From the NCBI GenBank assembly GCA_024233115.1, contig JACKQB010000003.1:496001-560000 (forward strand): DNA of 64,000 nt, read 5' to 3'. Made by a program: the position numbers and the translations under genes. Positions within the stretch are counted from its first letter, which is position 1, and every line of letters starts with the position of its first letter. The notes beneath the pieces are model-generated. The model saw only the letters and a program-made list of their open reading frames with translations, made no database searches and had not been told where the DNA came from. Shown piece by piece: positions 27,689 through 36,589 of the stretch. This DNA comes from Akkermansiaceae bacterium. GTDB taxonomy: Bacteria; Verrucomicrobiota; Verrucomicrobiia; Verrucomicrobiales; Akkermansiaceae.

Positions 27689-28105
27689 TTACTCACTGTC
27701 CTGCCAGCACCAGTCAATGGGCACCTCAATCTCAGGATGGATACTTTGATGGACGGGACAACTGAGAGCCGCGCTCTCCAACATCTTTCGCTCGGGATGC
27801 ATGCCGGACAGAGGCATCTCAATACGGACATCCAGTCGGGAAACCCGGCGAGGCGGGGTGGCCGACATGTGTTTGCCCACGGTAATCCTCATCCCCCTGA
27901 GGTCGATCCCCTTACGGTCTGCGACCATGCCCATGATCGTTGCCATGCAGCTACCGAGAGCCGTCGCCAGCAGGTCGGTGGGGGAAAACGACTCACCGCG
28001 GCCGTTGTTATCGACGGGTGCATCCGTGGCAAAGTGGCTTTTTGACGGGACGTGGATGTTGTTACAGTGGAGGTCTCCCTCGTAGTTTATTTCTATTTTT
28101 ACCAT
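27689..28105 (-). CDS. OsmC/Ohr-family peroxiredoxin-like protein
   Basis: A 138-residue OsmC-fold protein that reduces organic hydroperoxides via two cysteines. Visible are FSPTDLLATALGSCMATIMG (first Cys) and LSCPVHQSI (second Cys), the conserved pair of the family. Probably a stress-defence enzyme in the cytoplasm. It sits just downstream of the kinase gene on the same strand (30-base gap), so its expression may follow the sigma-factor/kinase operon. Confidence 0.9.
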   Translation of the reverse strand: MVKIEINYEGDLHCNNIHVPSKSHFATDAPVDNNGRGESFSPTDLLATALGSCMATIMGMVADRKGIDLRGMRITVGKHMSATPPRRVSRLDVRIEMPLSGMHPERKMLESAALSCPVHQSIHPEIEVPIDWCWQDSE

Positions 28106-28134
28106 CGTATGGTGGGGTTGTTTCGAATCACGCC

Positions 28135-30726
28135 CTAGGGTGTGTCTTCGAAGTTTTCGGGTTCTTCTTCGCTATCGGAAATAATGATTTTTTTGTTTTT
28201 TGCCAGGGCGACACGAAAACCATAAAGGTTGCTGGTCTTGGTCGGTCTTACTGCATTCCGGTTGGTGACATAAAGATGCTCTTTGAGGTGGCTGCGCCAA
28301 CTTCCACCGCGCAGCACACCGTACTCGCTGTCTTCGGTATAGTCGTCCGAGACCCATTCATAAGCATTGCCGGTAAGATCATAGACACCCAGAGCATTGG
28401 GCGGAAACGACCCCACGGGTGAGGTTTTTTCAAACCCGTCGTTGTAATCAAAAAGCGTCCTGTCACGCCGGACATCGGGCGCCTGGGCCGCGGCATTGTC
28501 GGCCAGATTGCCAACCAGGAAACCCGCATCCTCAGGGGGCCAGACACGCCCCCAGGGGAATATCTTCTCAATCCGGATTTCCCTCTTCGCCGGTGTCTGG
28601 TCAGGCTCATCCTCGAGTCCGGCCACAAGGCTCCACTCAAGGTCGGTCAGCAGACGGTAACTCACATCCTCGGATATCCTCTCCAACACCCTTTCCCGTT
28701 TGGTCAGCCATTGGCAGAATGCCTGGGCATCGTCACGCGAGACATTGAGCACGGGATGCGTCGGCCCTTGCTTGAACCCCGGGGAGGGATTGCCCTTCGC
28801 CTTCGCCTCCTTGATGTATGTTTGATAATCGCACACACGTGTTTCCCAAGCCGACACTAACAAATCATCACCTACCGGCACGAATTCCATCTGTAGACTG
28901 TTGGTCCATTTTTTCCCGAACACCACACTATTATCCCTTTGGAGATTAACACTTACTTTTTCGTTAGCCCGGTCCTTGAGCTCCAGCGAACGGGTGTCCC
29001 TGCGGTAGCCCTCTAACAATATACTGAGCTCCATCAGCCCTGGCTTCACCCGACCTAGATAGAGAGGCGTCGTTCCCATGTACTCACCGTCAATTTGCAC
29101 GATCGCTCCATCTGGCTCACTATGTACCTCGAGGTGGGCAAACGGGATATCTTTGACCAGGCATTGGAAGGGCCGTAGATTCTCCTTTTTCGCCAGTGGG
29201 CTCATACCCGGCGAGTCAAAGTGATTCGCTATCTGCGGGGAGATATATTGTATTTCATTGAGATACCCTTCATCAAGGGCCTTCTTACTCTGCCACTCAC
29301 AGTAGTCCATGGCCTGTTCAGGTCTAACGAGAACAATCCGGCGATTCACGCCACTCTCGCTGTGCTGGATGATTTCAGCCCGCCGTTTTTTCCCCGTTTC
29401 CTTTTCAAACCTCCTCCACTGGTAATCTCTAACATATCCGGCGCTGATATGATAGCCGTCCATCGGCTGGTAGTGCACACCGAAATTATCCACCCACTCC
29501 TGCCCAGCCACGGGAGGAGCGTAAATGTGCATCACCTGTTCCACCATCTTGGTTTCATTGGCAATGACTTTTCCTTCCAGTCGCTCCGTCCGGTAGCCCT
29601 CAAGGCGAAATTCAAATTCATAGTGAGAGCCTGCCTCCATACGAATGTTTTTCAGTGGCGTTATATCGAGAAAATTCCCTTCGTGGTCGTAGACCTCCGC
29701 TCCCTCGGGATCGCTGAGCACTTTAACAAACCCATACTGCACAGCCGGCACGGTGGGGTTATCCACGATCGGACTGGGCACATCACCCGCCCATGGGATA
29801 CGGTCGCGGAACAACCATGCAGCCAACAACAAACAGGCTACCACGGGAATAACCGTTAAGGCAGCACCACGCCTACGGCGTTTCACCCGCTTCCCATGCT
29901 GCAAACGCCTCAGGCTTTCCGCAAGGACCAGCGCCGACTTGATCGTCCGCTTTGACACACGGGGCTCGCAAATATCGCAAATAACCTGGTTTAACAATAA
30001 CCAGCGCTTCTTACTCGTACCCTCGGGAAGTTCGTCGGGCAGTTCTGGAAATTCAAGCCGGTCCTTACCCGATACCATCTCGTAGAGCACCTTCCCGAGG
30101 CCGTAGACATCCGCCTGGGCTGAGCCGGGGCCTTCCGGGGGGACGAAGCCTTCCGTTCCGACAAACGTCCTCTGCCCACGCGCCGCGACCAGTCCAATGT
30201 CAGCCAGCTTCGCCTTGCCATCAACAAAAATAATGTTAGATGGCTTGACATCACGGTGGGCGAGCCCTTTCCCATGCAAGTGGGCAAGAGCCTCGGCAAG
30301 CCGCAAGCCGACGTCTATGACGATATCCGGGTCAATCGGTTTACCGCCGGCTTTCTTCAAATCGGTGCGCAGATTACGCGGCTCATACTCCACGGCATTG
30401 ATCGTGTGCCCGGAGTTGATATCCTCACCGAGTTCCATGACGTAGTAATAGAACTCCCCCTCGTCTTTATCCTCACTGCGCCCGACGTGCAGGATATTGA
30501 CCAGACCGGGATGGTCGCGTGAAATGGGTTCGTATTTGAGGATCCCCTCGAACTCGCGTTCAAAACCGACTTCATCCTCGAAGTCTTCACGGCGCACGAG
30601 CTTGACCGCACGCATTGCCCCGGTGACACCCCGAGCGAGCCACACCTCACCATAGGAGCCGCCGCCAATCTTGCGCAGCACCTCATGATCCGGGATCACC
30701 GGCTCTGGTCGCACCCTACCCCGCAT
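28135..30726 (-). CDS. Ser/Thr protein kinase with two PEGA domains and FGE-sulfatase-like domain
   Basis: An 863-residue single-span membrane kinase. The kinase domain has the glycine loop IGGGSYGEVW, Lys42 in MRAVKLV, the catalytic loop LAHRDVKPSNI (~res 160) and a DIGLVA activation region. A basic stop-transfer and TM helix (ALTVIPVVACLLLAAWLF, ~res 285-305) follow. Outside are a PEGA domain (VLSDPEGAEVYD), a degenerate first FGE-like stretch, a second PEGA (VHSEPDGAIVQIDGEYMGTTP) and an FGE-sulfatase domain (GVYDLTGNAYEWVSDD, VLRGGSWRS, GFRVAL). No cysteine is visible in the C-terminal RGGSW-GFR segment, so it is probably a binding or sensor module, not an active FGE. Its start overlaps the sigma-factor stop by 11 bases. 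Confidence 0.92.
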   Translation of the reverse strand: MRGRVRPEPVIPDHEVLRKIGGGSYGEVWLARGVTGAMRAVKLVRREDFEDEVGFEREFEGILKYEPISRDHPGLVNILHVGRSEDKDEGEFYYYVMELGEDINSGHTINAVEYEPRNLRTDLKKAGGKPIDPDIVIDVGLRLAEALAHLHGKGLAHRDVKPSNIIFVDGKAKLADIGLVAARGQRTFVGTEGFVPPEGPGSAQADVYGLGKVLYEMVSGKDRLEFPELPDELPEGTSKKRWLLLNQVICDICEPRVSKRTIKSALVLAESLRRLQHGKRVKRRRRGAALTVIPVVACLLLAAWLFRDRIPWAGDVPSPIVDNPTVPAVQYGFVKVLSDPEGAEVYDHEGNFLDITPLKNIRMEAGSHYEFEFRLEGYRTERLEGKVIANETKMVEQVMHIYAPPVAGQEWVDNFGVHYQPMDGYHISAGYVRDYQWRRFEKETGKKRRAEIIQHSESGVNRRIVLVRPEQAMDYCEWQSKKALDEGYLNEIQYISPQIANHFDSPGMSPLAKKENLRPFQCLVKDIPFAHLEVHSEPDGAIVQIDGEYMGTTPLYLGRVKPGLMELSILLEGYRRDTRSLELKDRANEKVSVNLQRDNSVVFGKKWTNSLQMEFVPVGDDLLVSAWETRVCDYQTYIKEAKAKGNPSPGFKQGPTHPVLNVSRDDAQAFCQWLTKRERVLERISEDVSYRLLTDLEWSLVAGLEDEPDQTPAKREIRIEKIFPWGRVWPPEDAGFLVGNLADNAAAQAPDVRRDRTLFDYNDGFEKTSPVGSFPPNALGVYDLTGNAYEWVSDDYTEDSEYGVLRGGSWRSHLKEHLYVTNRNAVRPTKTSNLYGFRVALAKNKKIIISDSEEEPENFEDTP

Positions 30727-31369
30727 CTTCTTTGAGCTTCGTCAGTTCCTTTTTGAGGATCTTACCAACACGATGCTTCGCCAGATACACCTGCGACATA
30801 CTCACGCCCAGCCGTTCCTGCACCTTGTTGGCATCCCATTCGCGAATGACATAACAATCGAAAATCTGATACTGCTTGGGGGATACCTGGGCCTTCACCC
30901 GCGCCAGTGCCGCGTCCGCAAGATTTTTTTTCCACTCGACTTCCCACAATCTTTCCAGGGTCCCGCTGCGGGGGTCCTCCACACGCTCAATCACAGAGGT
31001 CTTACGCCCCTCCTCATCCCATTCCCCGATACTCATGGCTGTATCCTTCTTGCGCTTCCTGAATTGATCATTAATCCTCCAGCGCGTCATATTCATCAAC
31101 CAGGATTTAAACGACCCCTTTTCCGGATCATACATGTTTTTCTTACTCTGCTTGGCGATCGAAAGAATAGTTTCCTGCACGACATCAAATGCCTCATCCG
31201 ACCGCAGACCGGCTTTCAGGCCAACGGCGTAGATCAGCTTCCAGTAGGTTTTATAGAATTCGTCCCACGTGCGCTGGTCCTCCCAATTGTCCAATTTGGC
31301 GATCAAACTCTTCCGAGTCTGCGCATACGCCGATGCCAGTTTCGCATCTTCCTCTTCATTATCTGCCAT
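30716..31369 (-). CDS. ECF-type RNA polymerase sigma factor
   Basis: A 217-residue sigma-70-family factor. Region 2 contains FDVVQETILSIAKQS and GSFKSWLMNMTRWRINDQFRK. Region 4 has QYQIFDCYVI and the HTH NKVQERLGVSMSQVYLAKHRVG. ATG at 31369 (MADNEEEDAK) is preferred; the frame extends to 31450 without homology-like sequence. It overlaps the kinase by 11 bases, so the kinase may phosphorylate or otherwise control this sigma factor, as in kinase-linked ECF groups of Planctomycetota and Verrucomicrobiota. The regulon is unknown. Confidence 0.88.
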   Translation of the reverse strand: MADNEEEDAKLASAYAQTRKSLIAKLDNWEDQRTWDEFYKTYWKLIYAVGLKAGLRSDEAFDVVQETILSIAKQSKKNMYDPEKGSFKSWLMNMTRWRINDQFRKRKKDTAMSIGEWDEEGRKTSVIERVEDPRSGTLERLWEVEWKKNLADAALARVKAQVSPKQYQIFDCYVIREWDANKVQERLGVSMSQVYLAKHRVGKILKKELTKLKEDAG

Positions 31370-31622
31370 TGCGCTGTTTCTATAGCATAGGTTTGCCCTC
31401 AATCCATCAGCAAATATCGCTGCGGACCATGTTTTCTTTTTCCCCCTCAATTATCAAGGAAAGCGAAGCTTGTGAAAATCCATTTACAAGCTCCTCTATT
31501 AGACCCTACTATCAGAGGAATTTTTTCAGCAAATCTTCAGATTCCATGCATTATCTGTAATTTGCCGGGCCAATTCACCATGCCGTCCCCCTTACACGTC
31601 ACCCTTATTCCTCTAAACAACC

Positions 31623-32309
31623 ATGAATTCTGCCGACCAGATTAATCCCGCCGAACAAGTTGAGCGGATACGTGAAATCCTCATCGGGCGCGATATTGAG
31701 CTCGTCAACGGTCGTATCCAGCAACTGGAAACCACGGTTCAGAACCAAACCAGCGACGTCAGCCGCCAGGTGAGTGAGCAGCTGAGAAGAGCCGAGCAAC
31801 AGCAACAGAAGGCTCAGGAGAATATCCAGTCAATCACCGCCCACATCCGCCAGCAATTACAACAGGAAACGGTGACCCGCGGACAACAGATCAATGATCT
31901 CGCGAAAAAAATCGACGCGGCCGCTGCCCGTATGGACCAAACGACCCAGCAGCTGGTTAACGTTGAAACCGGGCGCAACGAGAATATTTCCAAGCAAATT
32001 GAAAATCTCAGCTCGGAAATGGCTTCCCGGATCGATGCGCATTCACGTCAAATCATGGAGCACATGCATCGTGAAATCCAGCAGTGGAAAAACCGTATGG
32101 ACGGCCAGATTTCGACGCTTGCAGAAGACAAGGTGGACCGGCAGGAGCTGACCACCCGCCTCGCCCGTATTGCCAGCGCAGCCATGGGAGACGCAGTTCC
32201 ACCGGCAACCCAACCCATCTCATCGAGCTTTCAAGGAACCAACCCCAGCCCTCCCAATTTGAGTAGCCTGGATGTCTTTGCCATGCCCACAGATGATTAT
32301 ACTTCCTGA
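31623..32309 (+). CDS. Unrecognised coiled-coil protein
   Basis: A 228-residue hydrophilic protein with no signal or membrane segment. From about residue 20 to 185 it is almost continuous heptad-like coiled coil, rich in Gln/Glu/Arg/Asn (RIQQLETTV, QLRRAEQQQQKAQENIQ). The C-terminal ~45 residues are low-complexity Pro/Ser/Thr (PPATQPISSSFQG). I do not recognise a family. It lies upstream of, and in the same orientation as, the Pro-rich gene at 32374 (65-base gap), suggesting a functional pair. A 7-base hairpin (AGCTTGT/ACAAGCT, 31467-31492) lies in the divergent region upstream. Confidence 0.65.
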   Translation: MNSADQINPAEQVERIREILIGRDIELVNGRIQQLETTVQNQTSDVSRQVSEQLRRAEQQQQKAQENIQSITAHIRQQLQQETVTRGQQINDLAKKIDAAAARMDQTTQQLVNVETGRNENISKQIENLSSEMASRIDAHSRQIMEHMHREIQQWKNRMDGQISTLAEDKVDRQELTTRLARIASAAMGDAVPPATQPISSSFQGTNPSPPNLSSLDVFAMPTDDYTS

Positions 32310-32373
32310 TCACCACATGGGTCACCCGCTGGGTTTTCATCTACTTCCTTGGTCAACCTAACACCCCCTTTCC

Positions 32374-33837
32374 GTGTCCTCCAAGTCAATCAACCCCATG
32401 CCCCCGGGATCCATGGGAGATACATCAGGAGAATGGTCCGGTTCAAAGTCCGGGACCTTACCGGCGTCCATACCGACATCCGGCCTTTCGATACCTGACC
32501 TTTCGACACTCCGGAAACGATGGAGTTCACAATTCCAATCGGTACCCTCTTTTCCAGAGGCTTCGACACCCCCCCCCAGCAAAGCGGAAGCCAAAGAACC
32601 GCTTCCCGAGCTCCCCTCCCTGGGAGCCATGGCCAGCAAAGCAGCTCTTGCGATGGAGGGGTTCGATGATCTCTTCGGGGAAAAACCTCCCCCTCTGGAT
32701 CTCTCAATCCCTATTGACGAGACTCCTGGTCCGGTGCCCCTGCCCTCCCGTCATCTAGAATCCAACATAGACGCCCTGCCATCGGAACCCGCCATCTTCG
32801 GTCTTGCAAGCCATCAAGGAAGCCACCCACAAGCCTCCTTGAATATCCCGCATCTTCCGGAAACGGCCCCTCCCGAACAAGCGATGGACCGGCCTTCCAG
32901 GGCCGGAAAAGAGACCCTGGCAGCCATGCCGACGATGGACCCTCCCAAGGTCTCCATACCGCTTGTTAGAGATCAACTCATCCCGGCTGTAGAGGCGACC
33001 GCTTCAGCAGCAGAACCTGTACCCACACCGGGAGAACCAGATGGCCCTATCCCTTTCGCCGAGCCCGCCGCTTCCGGGCCGCTTGAGAAAAAGGCGACTA
33101 CAAAGCCAGACACGGTGAGCAACCGGCAAGATCCTGCTGAGGCAGCAGAGCCCGCCGGCGGTTCGAAACGCCCCGTATACACGGATCAAGACCTGAAAGA
33201 GGCACTGCGCCCTATCATCGAGCCCAGTGTCGATAAGTTTCTCTACACCCCCACCCATGGTATCCATACCTATCTTGAGCCGATGCTGCGCAGTACCGTC
33301 CGACGCGCCATTGCCGAGCAAATGGAGGACGCCAGTCCGTTCCGTGAAGTATCGGGCTGGGATAAATTTGCCTGGAAAATGCGCGCCCTGATCGGAAGCC
33401 GCACCTACGAGGATATTGTCTTTGATTACACGAAACGCTATCAGGTCGAGGAAGTGTTCCTGCTCCGCCCCCAGACCCGATCCCTTATTTCCTACGCCAG
33501 CCATGACCCCTCACGCCATGCCAAGCCGAGTAAAGTGCAGGGCACCGTGAAAAAAATCGCCGCAAAAACAGCGGATAAAGACAAGGGGCACGAGAACTCC
33601 ATCACGTGGGAAAACAACCGCACCCTCATGATCCGCAGAGGCAAACACTGCGTGCTGGCAGCCGTCGTCCACGGAGCGTCGAACGCAATTTTGCGCGCGG
33701 ATCTCGATTACGCCCTGCGCCAGGCTGAGGAGAGGTTTGGCAAAACCCTCGAGGAGGAAAGCGACATCCATCTGCAAATCCTCCAACCCTTGCTGGAAGG
33801 CTGCCTTTTAATCCAGTCGCCTGCCATCCCGAATTAA
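32374..33837 (+). CDS. Unrecognised Pro-rich protein with conserved-looking C-terminal domain
   Basis: A 487-residue product starting at GTG 32374. The first ~265 residues are low-complexity Pro/Ser/Ala with no fold suggested. From about residue 268 the sequence becomes compact and folded-looking: DLKEALRPIIEPSVDKFLY, LEPMLRSTVRRAIAEQ, WKMRALIGSRTYEDIVFDY, VEEVFLLRPQTRSLISYASH, then alternating strands ending QPLLEGCLLIQSP. The pattern of a helical stalk then a PAS/roadblock-like alpha-beta part suggests a cytoplasmic sensor or scaffold, but this is inference. Probably an operon with the coiled-coil gene; the DEAD helicase follows 37 bases later. Confidence 0.6.
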   Translation: MSSKSINPMPPGSMGDTSGEWSGSKSGTLPASIPTSGLSIPDLSTLRKRWSSQFQSVPSFPEASTPPPSKAEAKEPLPELPSLGAMASKAALAMEGFDDLFGEKPPPLDLSIPIDETPGPVPLPSRHLESNIDALPSEPAIFGLASHQGSHPQASLNIPHLPETAPPEQAMDRPSRAGKETLAAMPTMDPPKVSIPLVRDQLIPAVEATASAAEPVPTPGEPDGPIPFAEPAASGPLEKKATTKPDTVSNRQDPAEAAEPAGGSKRPVYTDQDLKEALRPIIEPSVDKFLYTPTHGIHTYLEPMLRSTVRRAIAEQMEDASPFREVSGWDKFAWKMRALIGSRTYEDIVFDYTKRYQVEEVFLLRPQTRSLISYASHDPSRHAKPSKVQGTVKKIAAKTADKDKGHENSITWENNRTLMIRRGKHCVLAAVVHGASNAILRADLDYALRQAEERFGKTLEEESDIHLQILQPLLEGCLLIQSPAIPN

Positions 33838-33874
33838 CCTTTACAGACACGGGTTAAGCAACTACCCCCCATTC

Positions 33875-35083
33875 ATGTCATTTGCCGATCTCGGGCTCTC
33901 CGAAGCCGTTCTTTCCGCCGTTACTGAATCCGGCTACGAAAACCCCACGCCTATTCAAGCCAAAGCCATCCCTCTCATTCTCGAGGGCAAGGATGTCATT
34001 GGTGCCTCGCAGACGGGGACAGGAAAAACCGCTGCTTTCGCCCTCCCCTCACTTTCCAAGATCAAACCGATCGGAAAACCACAGGTCCTCGTTCTGGAGC
34101 CCACCCGTGAACTCGCCCACCAAGTGGCCGAGCAGTTCGAGCATTACGGCAAACACACCGGCTGCAAAGTCGCCCTGATCTACGGCGGTATGGGCTATGG
34201 CAAACAGGACGAGCAAATGGCCGTCGCCGATATCGTCGTCGCCACACCCGGTCGACTGGTCGACCACTTCTACCGTGGCACCATGCGTTTCGGAGAGGTG
34301 AAAATCCTTATTCTCGACGAAGTCGACCGCATGCTCGATATGGGATTCCTCCCGATTGTTAGAAAGATCGTCAGTCTCTGCCCATGGAATACCGAGGAGA
34401 CCTCGCGTCAGACGCTGTTCTTTTCTGCCACGATGCCACCTGCCATCCAAGGTTTCGCCCAATGGTGTCTGCACCATCCCGAGGAAGTGGAAATCGCCCG
34501 CCGATCCGTGCCTGACACCGTCAACCACGCCTTCTATCCCGTCTCCATGGATCAAAGGGATGAGCTCCTGCTCGCCCTGCTGGAAAAAACCGACTTCCAT
34601 TCCGTGATGATCTTCACCCGCACCCGCAAGGAAGCGGATACCCTCACCGGCCTGATCAAAGGCACCGGCCATGAGGAGGTGGTAGCCATGCACTCGGACG
34701 TCAAGCAGTCGGACCGGCTCAAAGCACTGGCTGGCTTTAAAGACGGCACCTACAACATCCTCGTCGCCACCGACGTCGCCGCACGGGGAATCGACATTTC
34801 CACCGTCACCCACGTCATCAACTACCGGGTCCCGGAAAACTCGGAAGACTACGTGCACCGTATCGGTCGTACAGGCCGGGCCGAAGCCGAAGGTGACGCC
34901 TTTACCATCCTCACCGCCGACGAACTTGATTTCGCCATCTCCGTTGAGAATTTCATCGATAAAAAAATCGAGCGCCGCAAGCTGGAGAATTTCAACTACA
35001 CATACACAGCGCTACTCGACGAGTCCCCTGGGCGTTCCGTCCGGAAAAAACGCCGCCCGGCCCCCAAACGCCGGAGGAGGTAG
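33875..35083 (+). CDS. DEAD-box ATP-dependent RNA helicase
   Basis: A 402-residue RhlE/RhlB-like helicase for RNA remodelling or decay. Motifs appear in order: Q motif (NPTPIQAKAIP), Walker A SQTGTGKT, PTRELA, the DEAD variant LDEVDRMLDMGF (DEVD instead of DEAD), FSAT, ATDVAARGIDI and HRIGRTGRA. The basic C-terminal tail (RSVRKKRRPAPKRRRR) probably binds RNA. The helicase core is complete. An 11-base inverted repeat lies between its stop and ruvC. Confidence 0.95.
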   Translation: MSFADLGLSEAVLSAVTESGYENPTPIQAKAIPLILEGKDVIGASQTGTGKTAAFALPSLSKIKPIGKPQVLVLEPTRELAHQVAEQFEHYGKHTGCKVALIYGGMGYGKQDEQMAVADIVVATPGRLVDHFYRGTMRFGEVKILILDEVDRMLDMGFLPIVRKIVSLCPWNTEETSRQTLFFSATMPPAIQGFAQWCLHHPEEVEIARRSVPDTVNHAFYPVSMDQRDELLLALLEKTDFHSVMIFTRTRKEADTLTGLIKGTGHEEVVAMHSDVKQSDRLKALAGFKDGTYNILVATDVAARGIDISTVTHVINYRVPENSEDYVHRIGRTGRAEAEGDAFTILTADELDFAISVENFIDKKIERRKLENFNYTYTALLDESPGRSVRKKRRPAPKRRRR

Positions 35084-35110
35084 TCGCCATGTAAGTGAGT
35101 TGATACGTGA

Positions 35111-35174
35111 GTATGTTCGTAAGCGCCTGCGCATGCACTTACCCGCTTACCCACTAATTGACCTACGAACATAC
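35111..35174. promoter_or_regulatory. Inverted repeat upstream of ruvC
   Basis: GTATGTTCGTA (35111-35121) and TACGAACATAC (35164-35174) are perfect 11-base inverted repeats 42 bases apart. The second arm ends 10 bases before the ruvC ATG. It could be a paired operator, or an mRNA hairpin controlling ruvC or ending the helicase transcript. Neither is established. Confidence 0.5.
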
Positions 35175-35184
35175 CCGCCTGACA

Positions 35185-35688
35185 ATGAGAGTGCTCGCCA
35201 TCGACCCGGCTATTCGCAACACTGGCTACGCCGTGTTGGAAGGTGATCACCACAAGCAGAAAGTAAACGACTTCGGAGTCATTTCCATCCCTGCGAAAAT
35301 CCCCCAGTCGGCGGCCCTGGCAGCCATCCACACAGGCATTGCCAATTTGATCAAAAAATGGCAGCCCGATGAAGCCGCCGTGGAAGGGATTATCTATGTG
35401 CAGTCCCACCGCACCGCCATCACCATGGGAGCGGCCCGCGCGGCAACCTTGATTGCGGCGGCAGAGGTCGGCTTGAAAATCTATGAATACGCACCGCGTA
35501 AAGTGAAGCAAGTCGTTACGGGCAACGGCTCGGCTGACAAACAACAGGTCGCCTTTATGGTGCGCACCTTGCTGGGCCTACGGGAATCCCCGCCCCACGA
35601 TGCCGCCGATGCCATCGCCATCGCCATCGCCCATCTCACCGCCAGCGATCCACTCAAGGCATCGATCCTAAAACGGCACGAAGTCTAG
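35185..35688 (+). CDS. ruvC: Crossover junction endodeoxyribonuclease RuvC
   Basis: Resolves Holliday junctions with RuvAB. At 167 residues it is a normal length. The acidic catalytic set is visible: Asp7 in MRVLAIDPAIRNTGYAV, a Glu in AAVEGIIY, and the C-terminal HDAADAIAIA pair of aspartates. ATG at 35185 gives the canonical N-terminus; the frame also opens at 35158. ruvA/ruvB are not adjacent. Confidence 0.94.
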   Translation: MRVLAIDPAIRNTGYAVLEGDHHKQKVNDFGVISIPAKIPQSAALAAIHTGIANLIKKWQPDEAAVEGIIYVQSHRTAITMGAARAATLIAAAEVGLKIYEYAPRKVKQVVTGNGSADKQQVAFMVRTLLGLRESPPHDAADAIAIAIAHLTASDPLKASILKRHEV

Positions 35689-35791
35689 TAGGGCATGATT
35701 AGCTGCCTGCCGATAACCCTCCTGTCGGGAAGAGTCCACAAAACTCCTCGGAATACAGCCCGTTTTATGCTGGGATACCTCTGTTCTAACC

Positions 35792-36547
35792 ATGCCTGAG
35801 GAAATCTGGATATCCCCCGACCAAGCACGTGCCGCACTAACAAGCGGCACCGGCAAAGGCGTGCGTATCGCCATTCTGGACTCAGGCGTCGAATCCAGTC
35901 ACCCCGCATTGGCAGACTTGCAACTCTCTGATGACGTGGTGATCGAGTCACGGGGCGGCCGGATCGCGGCCACACCGGGCGACGGTCAAGACGTCTTTGG
36001 CCACGGCACCGCCGTGGCAGACATCATTCACCGCCATGCCCCGGAGGCCGAAATGGGATCATTCCGCGTTCTCGGCCACTTCAAGGAATCGCGGGCGGCC
36101 ATCATCCGTGAAGGGGTGCGTGCCGCGGCCCTGCGAGGCTATGATATCATCCATTGCAGCTTTGGTGCCCCGGCGCGTGCCCAGGATGCCGCTATTTACA
36201 AAGGCTGGCTCGACGCAGCCTATCTCCGCGGCCTACACGTCGTGGCCGCCGGCAGTAATGCTGGATTTCACACCGCCGAATGGCCCGCCCACTTTCCCAC
36301 TGTGATTGCCGTTGGCGCCGCACCGGATGACCATACGCAGCTCCAGCTCTACCGGGGCAGCTTGGTCGAGTTCTCCATTGGTGGGCGCGAAGCCTCGGCA
36401 GCCTGGCTGCACGGCGGACGCAAGGAAGTGTTCGGCAGCAGTTTCGCAGCTCCCAGGGTAAGCGCCATGCTGGCTGGAATCCTGTCCGTCCATCCCAATA
36501 TCCACCCACTTCACGCAAAAACACTGCTCCGCCACCTCGCGCTGTAG
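35792..36547 (+). CDS. Compact subtilisin-like (S8) serine peptidase
   Basis: A 251-residue subtilase core. The triad is Asp30 (AILDSGVESSHP), His71 (VFGHGTAVADI) and Ser217 (GSSFAAPRVS), with the oxyanion Asn in VAAGSNAGF. No signal peptide, propeptide or C-terminal extension is visible, so it would be a minimal, probably cytoplasmic subtilase. Similar compact peptidases can belong to modification or defence cassettes, but no such partner is adjacent. The next gene is a BrnT-like toxin. Confidence 0.85.
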   Translation: MPEEIWISPDQARAALTSGTGKGVRIAILDSGVESSHPALADLQLSDDVVIESRGGRIAATPGDGQDVFGHGTAVADIIHRHAPEAEMGSFRVLGHFKESRAAIIREGVRAAALRGYDIIHCSFGAPARAQDAAIYKGWLDAAYLRGLHVVAAGSNAGFHTAEWPAHFPTVIAVGAAPDDHTQLQLYRGSLVEFSIGGREASAAWLHGGRKEVFGSSFAAPRVSAMLAGILSVHPNIHPLHAKTLLRHLAL

Positions 36548-36589
36548 GCACGAAATTACGTCATTTCCATGTAAAAAAACCGTGTTCAA

